From positions 186,001 through 250,000 of the forward strand of contig CAWALU010000003.1 in assembly GCA_963782985.1 (NCBI GenBank): a DNA stretch of 64,000 nucleotides. The letters run 5' to 3'. Position numbers and translations under genes: made by a program. Positions 55,561 through 63,660 of the stretch are shown here, in pieces. This DNA is from CAVSWT01 sp963782985 (GTDB lineage: Bacteria; Bacteroidota; Ignavibacteria; Ignavibacteriales; Ignavibacteriaceae). A model generated the notes under the pieces. It saw only the letters and a program-made list of their open reading frames with translations. It searched no databases and had not been told where the DNA came from. The number at the start of each line of letters is the position of its first letter. Within the stretch, counting starts at the first letter, position 1.

Positions 55561-56383
55561 ATGATAATATTATTTCTCATTATACTTATTTTTCTTAATA
55601 TAGAATACTCTCGCACAGCAGGACACTTCTGATACAAAAACCATTCAAAAATTCATTGAAATAAATGATTCAAAATTATTTATTAATATTGAAGGCAAAG
55701 GTTCACCATCAATAATATTTATTTCAGGTTCAGGCGAAGATCATAGTACATGGGAAAATGTTCAATCAATTATTGCCAAAAATAACACGACACTTTCATA
55801 TGATAGATCTGGGCTTGGTAAATCTGATAGTTCAACATACGCAAAAGACGCTGATGGAAGGAGTCAAGAATTAAATTCACTTTTAACCGAGCTTAATTTA
55901 GATACAAAATATATTCTAGTTGGACATTCGCTTGGCTGCCAAATTGCGAAAGTTTACGCATATAAATTTCCATCTAAAGTACGCGGAATTTTATTTATTG
56001 ACCCTGGTTTTAATGAGGATAGTTTAAAAGCACTATTAACAAAAGATGATTGGGATAATCGTGAAAAAATGATTTTAAAATATACGCCGCCGATGAATTT
56101 AACTCAGAAAGAAGAAAAAAATTTTGTAAACAAAAGTTGTGTTGAAGCTGATTCATCATTTCCATTACCGCAGATACCTATTATTTTACTTACAGCAACC
56201 AAATATAATCCAAGCTTTCCCGGCGCAGAAAAAGAACTTGAAGTAAAAAAGAAGTATCATGAAAATTGGCTTAAGCAAATGCCTAATGCAGAGCATAAAT
56301 TTGTAAATACCTCACGGCATTATATACAAAATGAAGATCCGGAAATAGTAATTGAAGCTATTCGTGATTTGATAAATAAATAA
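55561..56383 (+). pseudogene. Alpha/beta hydrolase, frameshifted after the signal peptide
   Basis: The frame is open from about 55622 to 56383 (254 codons) but has no start of its own until 56069. It shows the alpha/beta hydrolase pattern: IIFISGSGEDHSTWENV, LSYDRSGLGKSDSS, and the nucleophile serine in LVGHSLGCQIAKVYAY. The final His lies in NTSRHYIQNEDPE. A hydrophobic leader begins with ATG 55561 (MIILFLIILIFLNIEY) one frame away, so one extra base near 55621 separates signal peptide and enzyme. With that base removed a secreted protein of about 274 aa results. Start-codon-based callers would report only the last 104 codons. Confidence 0.75.
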
Positions 56384-56396
56384 GTTCAATTTTTAA

Positions 56397-56464
56397 GGAC
56401 TAATTATTGCAGAATATTGATCTCCTGAAAAACATTAAATTAATTGATTAACAAAAAGATTTTA
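56397..56464 (+). repeat. Direct repeat R2 flanking the alpha/beta hydrolase gene
   Basis: This copy (ggactaattattgcagaata ... ttgattaacaaaaagatttt) matches R1 at 55182-55251 with scattered differences. It starts 13 bp after the hydrolase stop. The pair suggests that the hydrolase gene was inserted between, or duplicated together with, a regulatory leader. Confidence 0.6.
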
Positions 56465-56492
56465 AGGAACCGCAATAATGAAGTTCCTTAAA
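56461..56492. terminator. Perfect inverted repeat, probable terminator
   Basis: TTTAAGGAAC and GTTCCTTAAA pair over 10 bp around a 12-base loop. The hairpin lies between the rightward hydrolase gene and the leftward TPR fragment and could stop transcripts from both sides. A weak T-run follows on either side. Confidence 0.6.
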
Positions 56493-56509
56493 TAATTTAC
56501 TGAATTCTT

Positions 56510-56698
56510 TCAATCTTTGTTCATAACTTCTAAAGTGTTTCTCAATCTTTCTCTCTTGTATCCCGTAGATATATTATTTTTTTGCAGCGTTTCATAGTAT
56601 GATTTAGCTTTTTTAATATCCCCCAGAAGTTCAGCATATTTACCTGCGCCGTAAAGTGAGTTAAAACGATTAGGACTCTTTTCAAGTATTAGCTGTGA
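56510..56698 (-). pseudogene. C-terminal fragment of a TPR-type protein
   Basis: On the minus strand an open stretch of about 62 codons without a start reads LEKSPNRFNSLYGAGKYAEL, then GDIKKAKSYYETLQKNN, ending in VMNKD and a stop. The 'SPNRFNSLYGA' wording is typical of the last repeat of a family of TPR proteins that handle copper or redox stress. The upstream part of the gene is missing: a stop precedes it at 56699. It is a remnant, and it marks rearrangement around the hydrolase cassette. The rest of the 56384-56866 gap holds the R2 repeat, the hairpin and the Kbp leader. Confidence 0.6.
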
Positions 56699-56866
56699 TT
56701 ATTGAGTGAAAAAACACCTTATTCGCCAATTATGTGAGCAAAGGCAATATAGAAACTATATCAAATGTTTGTTGCTAATTTTAGTTTATATTTTTAATGA
56801 GAAAAAATTTTTACGTATTTATGTGTTAAATAATCAGTTTATAATAAAAATGTTAAAGGAGTTATT

Positions 56867-57247
56867 ATGGCTTTACAGGATAAATATAATTCAGTTTTAG
56901 ATACGGCAAAAAAGTTAAATACCCAAAATTTAAACGTGCAAGAGGAAGGTGGAAAACTAAAAATATCCGGTACGGTAAACAGTCAATATGAAAAAAATAA
57001 AATTTGGGATAAGATAAAAGAGGTTGGCGGCGAAGGACAATCTGAAGTAAACGCTGACATTAAGGTTTTGAATAATGATTATTATCATGTACACACTGTG
57101 CAAAGCGGAGACACGTTAAGTAAAATTTCACAGGAGTATTATAAAGATTCTAGTAAGTATAATAAAATTTTTGAAGCAAATAAGGATCAGCTCAATAATC
57201 CTGATATGATTAAAGTTGGGCAAAAATTAAAAATCCCGAAACCTTAG
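56867..57247 (+). CDS. BON and LysM domain protein (Kbp/YgaU-like)
   Basis: The 126 aa product is made of an N-terminal BON-type domain (NLNVQEEGGKLKISGTVNSQ) and a C-terminal LysM domain (YHVHTVQSGDTLSKISQEYY, MIKVGQKLKIP). This matches E. coli Kbp (YgaU), a potassium-binding protein, in length and order. No signal peptide is present, which also fits Kbp. A strong AAGGAG ribosome-binding site precedes the ATG. It is followed by other small stress and envelope genes on the same strand. Confidence 0.85.
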   Translation: MALQDKYNSVLDTAKKLNTQNLNVQEEGGKLKISGTVNSQYEKNKIWDKIKEVGGEGQSEVNADIKVLNNDYYHVHTVQSGDTLSKISQEYYKDSSKYNKIFEANKDQLNNPDMIKVGQKLKIPKP

Positions 57248-57343
57248 TCTCTTTTAATAGCATATAACACATTATATCTAATGAATGCGGGTGCAAGAGG
57301 ATTAATAAAATCATTTAACCAAATAACAAAAAAGGGCTAAAAT

Positions 57344-57586
57344 ATGTCGATACTTTGGACAATAATTATCGGTCTTCTTGCAGGCGCACTTGCAAAATTA
57401 ATTATGCCCGGCAAAGATCCCGGCGGGTGTATTATAACTATTCTTATCGGTATAGCGGGTTCTGTTCTATTTACGTATTTAGGCAAATTTATTGGACTAT
57501 ATCAAGAAGGGGAAGCGGCAGGATTTATCGGCGCAACCATAGGGGCAATTATTCTTCTTCTTATTTATCGGCAATTTAAAAAGTAA
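57344..57586 (+). CDS. GlsB/YeaQ/YmgE family membrane protein
   Basis: The 80 aa product is almost entirely hydrophobic, with three membrane helices (WTIIIGLLAGALAKLIMPG, GCIITILIGIAGSVLFTYLG, AGFIGATIGAIILLLIY) and the family motif PGKDPGG. These small proteins are linked to envelope stress in other bacteria; a molecular activity is not established. It lies between the Kbp-like and metallopeptidase genes. Confidence 0.9.
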   Translation: MSILWTIIIGLLAGALAKLIMPGKDPGGCIITILIGIAGSVLFTYLGKFIGLYQEGEAAGFIGATIGAIILLLIYRQFKK

Positions 57587-57680
57587 ACTGTTAACAATAA
57601 AATATTTAATAATACGTAATTATTTCAGTTTGAAATGAATTCCAATAATAAATTATCAATTCAATTTAAGAGGAATAATA

Positions 57681-58520
57681 ATGCGCTGGAGAGGAAGAAG
57701 AGAGAGTTCAAACGTTGAGGATAGGCGGGGAATGGCTTCCAAAGGTATTATCGGCGGAGGGATAGGGACGGTAGTGATTGTAATATTAACTTTGCTTTTA
57801 GGCGGCGATCCCACATCTATTTTTCAAAATTCGCAATCCGGCGGACAGACTAATTCCAATTATGTTGAAAGCTCTGAAGATAAAGAACTTGCTCAGTTCG
57901 TCTCAGTAGTTCTTGCAGAGACGGAAAACATTTGGCATGAAATCTTTAATGAACAAGGCGCTAATTACCGGGAGCCTAAATTAGTTTTATTTAATGGAAG
58001 AGTAGAATCCGCTTGTGGAATTGCGGGTTCGGCAACCGGACCTTTTTATTGTCCCGGCGATGAAAAACTTTATATCGATTTAAGTTTTTATGATGAACTG
58101 CAGAAACGATTTAAAGCTCCCGGCGATTTTGCTATGGCTTATGTTATTGCCCATGAAGTTGGGCATCATATACAAAAACTTACCGGTGTAACTGAGCAAA
58201 TAGATGCGCTTCGTTCAAAACTTAGTGGGGAAGAATTTAATAGATATTCCGTTAGATTAGAATTGCAGGCTGACTTTTATGCAGGCGTTTGGGCACATTA
58301 TACTCAACAAGAAAATTTGCTTGAAATCGGCGATCTTGAAGAAGCCTTAAATGCTGCAAGTGCTGTGGGCGATGATAATATTCAGAAACAATCACAGGGT
58401 TATGTTGTGCCGGAATCATTTACTCACGGTACTTCAGAACAAAGGAGGAGATGGTTTTATAAAGGATACACAACCGGGGATATTTCACAGGGAGATACTT
58501 TTAGCGCAAGTAATCTTTAA
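57681..58520 (+). CDS. YpfJ-family putative neutral zinc metallopeptidase
   Basis: This 279 aa membrane-anchored protein begins with MRWRGRRESSNVEDRRG, which is typical of the YpfJ family. One membrane helix follows (GIGTVVIVILTLLLGG). The zinc site is HEVGHHIQ, preceded by FAMAYVIA, and the third ligand is probably the Glu in LELQADFYAGVW. CGIAGSATGPFYCPGDEKLY is the other family block (in parts). The peptidase activity is predicted, and the substrate is unknown. Confidence 0.92.
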   Translation: MRWRGRRESSNVEDRRGMASKGIIGGGIGTVVIVILTLLLGGDPTSIFQNSQSGGQTNSNYVESSEDKELAQFVSVVLAETENIWHEIFNEQGANYREPKLVLFNGRVESACGIAGSATGPFYCPGDEKLYIDLSFYDELQKRFKAPGDFAMAYVIAHEVGHHIQKLTGVTEQIDALRSKLSGEEFNRYSVRLELQADFYAGVWAHYTQQENLLEIGDLEEALNAASAVGDDNIQKQSQGYVVPESFTHGTSEQRRRWFYKGYTTGDISQGDTFSASNL

Positions 58521-58635
58521 ATGAATTTGATTAGAAATAGGATGCCTCCCCATTATTAAATTCTATTTTTAAAAATTTATTTAAGAAAAGCATTTTTCTG
58601 GTTTGCGTAAAATGAAGTGTGCGGATTGAAATTAT

Positions 58636-59430
58636 TTAACTCTTCTTTGGATTTACTTTTTTGATAATGATGACCACGGCTCCAACAGTCAATAGGCCTG
58701 TAAAAAGCACTAGCATCATAACAAACATATCTTTTCCTTTTGGTACAAAGCTATAGCATGTTTTTAGTAGGTTTGCAATTGTGGAAGTTATATTACCTTT
58801 AGATGCATTGCTTATTGCCATTTCAAATGCTGAAGGCAAAATTCTGAAGCTGCTGGATTTTTGATATGAGGGATTCATATATTGAACTATCTTTCCGTCT
58901 TTATCCAGAAAGATTAAAACTCCTTTGTGTAAAAATCCTCCGTAAGTTCTTTTAAAATGGAATCCGGTTAAGTCGGTTAATTTATAAATGTTGGTGCTGT
59001 CGCCGGTTAAAAATGCCCAGGCTTCATCCGGAATTTTTCTTTCGCTTAAACCCAGCATAGCAACCTTTTTTTCTGCTGCCATTTTTGGAGTTTCATTTTG
59101 GTCAACGCTAATGCTGATGATATTGTAATCTTCCCCGGGATTTTGTTTTACTCTGCCCACAACATCCGCTATTTCACTCATTAGCGGAGTGCAGATTCCA
59201 ACACATTTGTAATAACAAAAATCAAGCACGGTTGGTTTGTTGACGAGATCTTTTAATAAAACCGTATCCCCTTTTGAGTTTATGAATTTTAAGTTTAACG
59301 GAATTTTATTTCCGAGATGCTGTACTACTTCTGCGGAATTATAATCCGCGTATGAAGTGTTAAATAATAAAAACAAACTTAGCAGAGCTGGAATGGACAG
59401 TCTGCTAATGAGGGTAAAAATTTTTTTCAT
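58636..59430 (-). CDS. SCO1/SenC family protein
   Basis: The product is 264 aa. The start ATG at 59430 gives a signal peptide (KKIFTLISRLSIPALLSLFLL). A longer frame to 59469 has a poorer N-terminus. The thioredoxin-like fold has the copper-binding CxxxC as CVGIC in YYKCVGICTPL and the distal His in GGFLHKGVLIFLDKDGK. A C-terminal membrane helix (FVMMLVLFTGLLTVGAVVIII) anchors it. SCO proteins deliver copper to the CuA site of cytochrome oxidase or act as thiol reductases. No oxidase gene is nearby. Confidence 0.92.
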   Translation of the reverse strand: MKKIFTLISRLSIPALLSLFLLFNTSYADYNSAEVVQHLGNKIPLNLKFINSKGDTVLLKDLVNKPTVLDFCYYKCVGICTPLMSEIADVVGRVKQNPGEDYNIISISVDQNETPKMAAEKKVAMLGLSERKIPDEAWAFLTGDSTNIYKLTDLTGFHFKRTYGGFLHKGVLIFLDKDGKIVQYMNPSYQKSSSFRILPSAFEMAISNASKGNITSTIANLLKTCYSFVPKGKDMFVMMLVLFTGLLTVGAVVIIIKKVNPKKS

Positions 59431-59551
59431 GATTGATATAAAACTAAAAAAAAGCGGAAAGGGAAACAATGGAGTAAGAATTGGAGAAATTTTACTTTTT
59501 CATTGACCATTATATTTTAACATCAACATGAGGTTACTTTTTTAAAACAAA

Positions 59552-59578
59552 AAAGGCGAGCTATTGCAACTCGCCTTT
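59552..59578 (-). terminator. Rho-independent terminator after yceI
   Basis: AAAGGCGAG and CTCGCCTTT form a perfect 9 bp stem around a 9-base loop. It ends 20 bp beyond the stop at 59598. The GGCGAG/CTCGCC stem is the same as in the terminator at 60931. Confidence 0.85.
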
Positions 59579-59597
59579 AGTACATTAATTTTTTTAT

Positions 59598-60143
59598 TTA
59601 TGCAGCCTGCGCAGCGCTTTGAACTTTATTAAACTCAGCAAGTACTTCAATTTTAACTTCGTTGCTAACTACAACTCCGCCGGCTTCTGTAAGTGCATTC
59701 CATTGTAAACCGTAATCAAAACGATTTAACTTTCCGCGAATTTCAAATCCGGCAACTTCATTATTTTGCAAACCATTTACGGTTCCGTTATACACAACAT
59801 CAAGTGTAATTTCTTTTGTTACACCGCGAAGAGTGAAATTTCCTTTTACTTGTAATTCATAATCAGAAATTTTTTTTACGGAGGTTGATTCAAAGCTCAT
59901 CTTCGGATTATTTGCTGCATCAAAAAAATCTGCTGATTTTAAATGTCCATCGCGCTGTTCATTTTTTGTATTGATACTGTTTACATCAGCTTCAAATTTA
60001 ATTTTTGCATCGCTAAAGTCATCTTTATTTGTTTCTACGGTTGCATCGAAATTATCAAAATGTCCTCTCACGGTTGAAACCAAAAGGTGTTTAACATTAA
60101 AGTTAACTTCCGAATGTGCGGGGTCTATTTTCCAGGTTGTCAT
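59598..60143 (-). CDS. YceI family lipid/isoprenoid-binding protein
   Basis: The 181 aa product has the YceI lipocalin-like beta-barrel. It shows WKIDPAHSEVNFNVKHLLVS, a VRGHFDNFDATVET segment, and the RDGHLKSADFFDAANNPKM block with FTLRGVTKEITLDV. It has no signal peptide, so this copy is probably cytoplasmic. YceI proteins bind long isoprenoids or amphipathic ligands. A Crp/Fnr gene upstream on the same strand ends 163 bp away and may control it. Confidence 0.92.
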   Translation of the reverse strand: MTTWKIDPAHSEVNFNVKHLLVSTVRGHFDNFDATVETNKDDFSDAKIKFEADVNSINTKNEQRDGHLKSADFFDAANNPKMSFESTSVKKISDYELQVKGNFTLRGVTKEITLDVVYNGTVNGLQNNEVAGFEIRGKLNRFDYGLQWNALTEAGGVVVSNEVKIEVLAEFNKVQSAAQAA

Positions 60144-60306
60144 TTTATTTTCCTTTTATTTTGTTCTGTAGTTATTATTTAATCACTACTCAAACTTAAG
60201 AGGAAAGGGCCGTCATTTGCATTCACGTATGGTAAGAAATAGGGTTAACATATGGTAATTAAAAAAAGATGAATTTATATTAAATGACTGTAGTAAGTTA
60301 ACGCAA

Positions 60307-60885
60307 TTATTTTTGAGTTAATTCTTTTCGTATGCGGCTTAAGGATTGAGGCGTAATTCCGAGATAAGAAGCAATTTGGTTTTGCGGAACTTGTTCAAAA
60401 AGTTTTGGATATGTTCTAATAAATTTAAGATATCGTTCTTCGGCGGAATCGGCTAGTGAATCTACTATTCTCTGCTGCGCTGCCACGAAACCCGATTCTA
60501 TCTGTAATCTGAAGAATCGTTCCATTTTCGGACAAGTATTAAGCAGTTGTTCTCTTGCAGATTTTTCCAGCAAGAGAACATCGGAATCCTGCCAAGCATC
60601 AATATTAAAAGTTGCCGGCATCCCTGAAAAGAAACTATGTAAATCAGATACCCACCAGTCTTCAATTGCAAACTGAATAATATGTTCGGCTCCTTTATTA
60701 TCAATCGTATATTTACGCAGGCATCCGGAGTTTACGAAAATAATGTGTCTGCAAATATCACCCTCATTTAAAAAGAACTGATGTTTCTTAAGCTTTTTAG
60801 TGGCAAAGAATTTTGAACTGATTGCGAACTCTTTATCAGTTAAGGAAACTCTTTTTTCAATATGTGTCCGCAGTAAGGAAAACAT
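60307..60885 (-). CDS. Crp/Fnr family transcriptional regulator
   Basis: This 192 aa protein has an N-terminal cyclic-nucleotide-binding beta-roll (KLKKHQFFLNEGDICRHIIF, then VNSGCLRKYT). The C-terminal DNA-binding helix-turn-helix reads VPQNQIASYLGITPQSLSRIR. The sensor domain lacks the cysteine set of Fnr and the strict phosphate-binding pocket of Crp. The ligand is unknown. This Bacteroidota-type regulator is often placed next to the gene it controls, here possibly yceI. Confidence 0.92.
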   Translation of the reverse strand: MFSLLRTHIEKRVSLTDKEFAISSKFFATKKLKKHQFFLNEGDICRHIIFVNSGCLRKYTIDNKGAEHIIQFAIEDWWVSDLHSFFSGMPATFNIDAWQDSDVLLLEKSAREQLLNTCPKMERFFRLQIESGFVAAQQRIVDSLADSAEERYLKFIRTYPKLFEQVPQNQIASYLGITPQSLSRIRKELTQK

Positions 60886-60930
60886 TTAATAAATCTAAAA
60901 TAATTTTATGAATGGATAATATAAATAAAA

Positions 60931-60955
60931 AAGGCGAGCCGTTTAAACTCGCCTT
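60931..60955 (-). terminator. Rho-independent terminator after clpB
   Basis: AAGGCGAG and CTCGCCTT form an 8 bp perfect stem around a 9-base loop, followed leftward by a T-run. It lies beyond the clpB stop (60979) and before the Crp/Fnr start. Confidence 0.8.
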
Positions 60956-60978
60956 CTCAAAAAACAAATCGTTTTCTG

Positions 60979-63618
60979 TTAAGTTATTTTTTCTTCAACT
61001 TCTGTTTTATGAAATTCTAGTTTCCCGGAGTTGCCCACACTAGCTTTAATTGTATCACCGTCGTGAAAATTACCCATCAGCAATTCTTGAGATAAAGGAT
61101 TTGTGAGATATTTTTGCACAGTTCGTTTTAATGGGCGTGCGCCGTAGGTAACATCGTAGCCGAGTTTTGCCAGCCAGTCTTTAGCTTCATTATTAATATC
61201 TAAAACAATCTCTTTAACTTTCAATAATTTTTGTACGTGACGAATTTGAATATCCACAATCTGTCTAATTTCACTTCTCGTCAAAGGTTTGAATAAAACT
61301 ATTTCGTCTATTCTATTTAAAAATTCGGGACGAATTGTTTTTCTTAAAAGATCTAAAATTTTATATCTCAAATCTCCCATAACTTCATTTATGTTTTCAT
61401 CGGAAACATTTTCTAATTTATCATGCAGTAAATGAGAACCGAGATTTGAAGTCATGATTATAATTGTATTTTTAAAATTTACTGTTCTACCCTGGTTATC
61501 AGTTAAACGTCCATCATCAAGTACCTGCAGCAAAACATTAAAAATATCGGCGTGTGCTTTTTCAATTTCATCAAGCAAAACAACTGAATACGGACGTCTT
61601 CTCACAGCTTCGGTCAACTGTCCGCCTTCTTCATAACCAACATATCCTGGAGGCGCGCCAATCAATCGCGAAACAGAAAACTTTTCCATGTATTCCGACA
61701 TATCAATTCTAATCATTGCATGTTCATCATCAAAAAGATATTCTGCAAGCGCACGCGCTAATTCTGTTTTACCAACGCCGGTTGTTCCCAAAAAAATAAA
61801 CGAGCCGATAGGACGATTCAAATCCTGCAAACCGGTTCGCGATCTTCTAATCGCGTTAGCCACAGCGGAGACAGCCTCATCCTGCCCAATTACACGGCTG
61901 TGAAGTTCGTCTTCTAATTTTAAAAGTTTACTTCGTTCGCTTTCAAGCATTTTGCTTACCGGAATGCCGGTCCATTTTGCAACCACTTCTGCAATATCTT
62001 CAGCGTCAACTTCTTCCTTTAACATTTTTTGAGATTTCTGAATTTCAGTAAGATTTTGAGTTTCATCTTTCAATTGTTTTTCAAGCGAAGATATTTTTCC
62101 GTAACGAAGTTCCGCAACTTTTCCGAGGTCGCCTTCCCTTTCATATTTTTCAGCTTGAGTTTTTGCATTTTCAATTTCACTTTTCATTGCGCGTATTTTT
62201 TGAATTTTTTCTTTTTCAAGATTCCAATGCATTCTTAATTTATTTCGTTCTTCATCAAGCGCGCTTAACTCATGTTTTAAATCTTTTAATCTTTTTTGTG
62301 AAGATTCGTCTTTCTCTCTTTTCAAAGCTTCATTTTCAATTTCAAGCTGTTTAATTTTTCGTTCAATAGTGTCCAACTCTTCCGGCATTGAATCAATTTC
62401 AATTCTAAGTTTAGAGGCAGCTTCGTCAATCAAATCAATAGCTTTATCCGGTAAAAATCTATCGGTAATATATCTATCCGAAAGCTGCGCAGCCGCAACA
62501 ATAGCTCCGTCAGTAATGCGCACACCGTGATGGACTTCATATCGTTCGCTTAATCCGCGGAGAATAGAAATGGTATCATCAACAGAAGGTTCCGTAACCA
62601 GCACGGGCTGAAATCTTCTTTCAAGGGCGGCGTCTTTTTCAATATGCTTTTTAAATTCATCGAGAGTTGTTGCGCCGATTGCGTGAAGTTCGCCGCGAGC
62701 GAGAGCAGGTTTCAAAATATTTGCCGCGTCCATTGAACCGGAAACAGCGCCGGCGCCGACAAGCGTATGAAGCTCGTCAATAAAAAGAATAATTTCACCG
62801 TTCGATTCCTGAACTTCTTTTATAACGGCTTTAAGTCTTTCTTCAAACTGTCCGCGGAATTGAGTTCCGGCAACAAGCGCGCCCATATCGAGAGCAACAA
62901 TTCTTTTTGTTTTCAAATTTTCAGGAACATCTCCAGAAATAATTCGATGAGCAATTCCTTCAGCAATCGCAGTTTTCCCTACTCCGGGTTCGCCAATTAA
63001 TACAGGATTATTTTTCGTTCTTCGTGAAAGCACTTGTAGTACTCTTCTAATTTCTTCATCCCTTCCGATAACGGGGTCGAGTTTTCCGCTGCGCGCCAAT
63101 TCATTTAAATCGCGTCCGTATTTTTGTAATGATTGATAAGTGTCTTCGGGATTTTGAGAAGTAACTCTTTGCGAACCGCGAACATCTTTTAACGCGGAAA
63201 GAATTTCATCGTGGGAAATTCCATTATCTTTTAATAGCTGCCCAACTTTATCCTCACTTTTTGCTAAAGCTAAAAGCAAATGTTCGGTTGAAACAAATTC
63301 ATCTTTAAGATTTTTTGCTTCCAAAACCGCTGCATCAAATACTTTTGCCATATTATTTGACATCTGCTGATTTCCAATTCCAGCGCCGCTTACTTTTGGG
63401 AGAGATTCTATTGCTTCATTAATTTTTAATTTTATTCTATTAATATTTCCGCCGGCTTTCTGCATAATCGTATCGGCAATATTCCCTTGCTCTTGAATTA
63501 ATGCAGCCAGTAAATGTTCCGGTTCAATAATTTGATTATTATAATTTTGACCAATCTCAATAGCCGTCTGCACAGCTTCCTGAGCTTTTACTGTAAGTTT
63601 ATTAAAATTAAATGCCAT
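60979..63618 (-). CDS. clpB: ATP-dependent disaggregase ClpB
   Basis: ClpB rescues aggregated proteins together with DnaK. At 879 aa it has the complete layout: N-terminal ClpN repeats (KAQEAVQTAIEIGQNYNN), a first AAA+ module with Walker A GEPGVGKTAIAEGIA, a long coiled-coil middle domain (about 410-530), and a second AAA+ module with GTTGVGKTELARAL and IRIDMSEYMEKFSVSRLIGA (in parts). The C-terminal part (TYGARPLKRTVQKYL) is also normal. A heat-shock promoter was not identified. htpG, also a chaperone, follows to the right on the same strand. Confidence 0.98.
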   Translation of the reverse strand: MAFNFNKLTVKAQEAVQTAIEIGQNYNNQIIEPEHLLAALIQEQGNIADTIMQKAGGNINRIKLKINEAIESLPKVSGAGIGNQQMSNNMAKVFDAAVLEAKNLKDEFVSTEHLLLALAKSEDKVGQLLKDNGISHDEILSALKDVRGSQRVTSQNPEDTYQSLQKYGRDLNELARSGKLDPVIGRDEEIRRVLQVLSRRTKNNPVLIGEPGVGKTAIAEGIAHRIISGDVPENLKTKRIVALDMGALVAGTQFRGQFEERLKAVIKEVQESNGEIILFIDELHTLVGAGAVSGSMDAANILKPALARGELHAIGATTLDEFKKHIEKDAALERRFQPVLVTEPSVDDTISILRGLSERYEVHHGVRITDGAIVAAAQLSDRYITDRFLPDKAIDLIDEAASKLRIEIDSMPEELDTIERKIKQLEIENEALKREKDESSQKRLKDLKHELSALDEERNKLRMHWNLEKEKIQKIRAMKSEIENAKTQAEKYEREGDLGKVAELRYGKISSLEKQLKDETQNLTEIQKSQKMLKEEVDAEDIAEVVAKWTGIPVSKMLESERSKLLKLEDELHSRVIGQDEAVSAVANAIRRSRTGLQDLNRPIGSFIFLGTTGVGKTELARALAEYLFDDEHAMIRIDMSEYMEKFSVSRLIGAPPGYVGYEEGGQLTEAVRRRPYSVVLLDEIEKAHADIFNVLLQVLDDGRLTDNQGRTVNFKNTIIIMTSNLGSHLLHDKLENVSDENINEVMGDLRYKILDLLRKTIRPEFLNRIDEIVLFKPLTRSEIRQIVDIQIRHVQKLLKVKEIVLDINNEAKDWLAKLGYDVTYGARPLKRTVQKYLTNPLSQELLMGNFHDGDTIKASVGNSGKLEFHKTEVEEKIT

Positions 63619-63660
63619 TATATTTTCATTCCTTTCTTACTCCCCTTTCGGCAAATGCCG

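Noticed and set aside
56706..56900. 64-codon plus-strand frame before the Kbp-like gene
   Set aside because: It overlaps the Kbp start, has AT-driven composition (Ile, Leu, Tyr) and no ribosome-binding site.
57355..57579. 74-codon frame in the GlsB/YeaQ gene, other frame
   Set aside because: The Arg/Tyr-rich translation is a shadow of the hydrophobic membrane protein gene in the correct frame.
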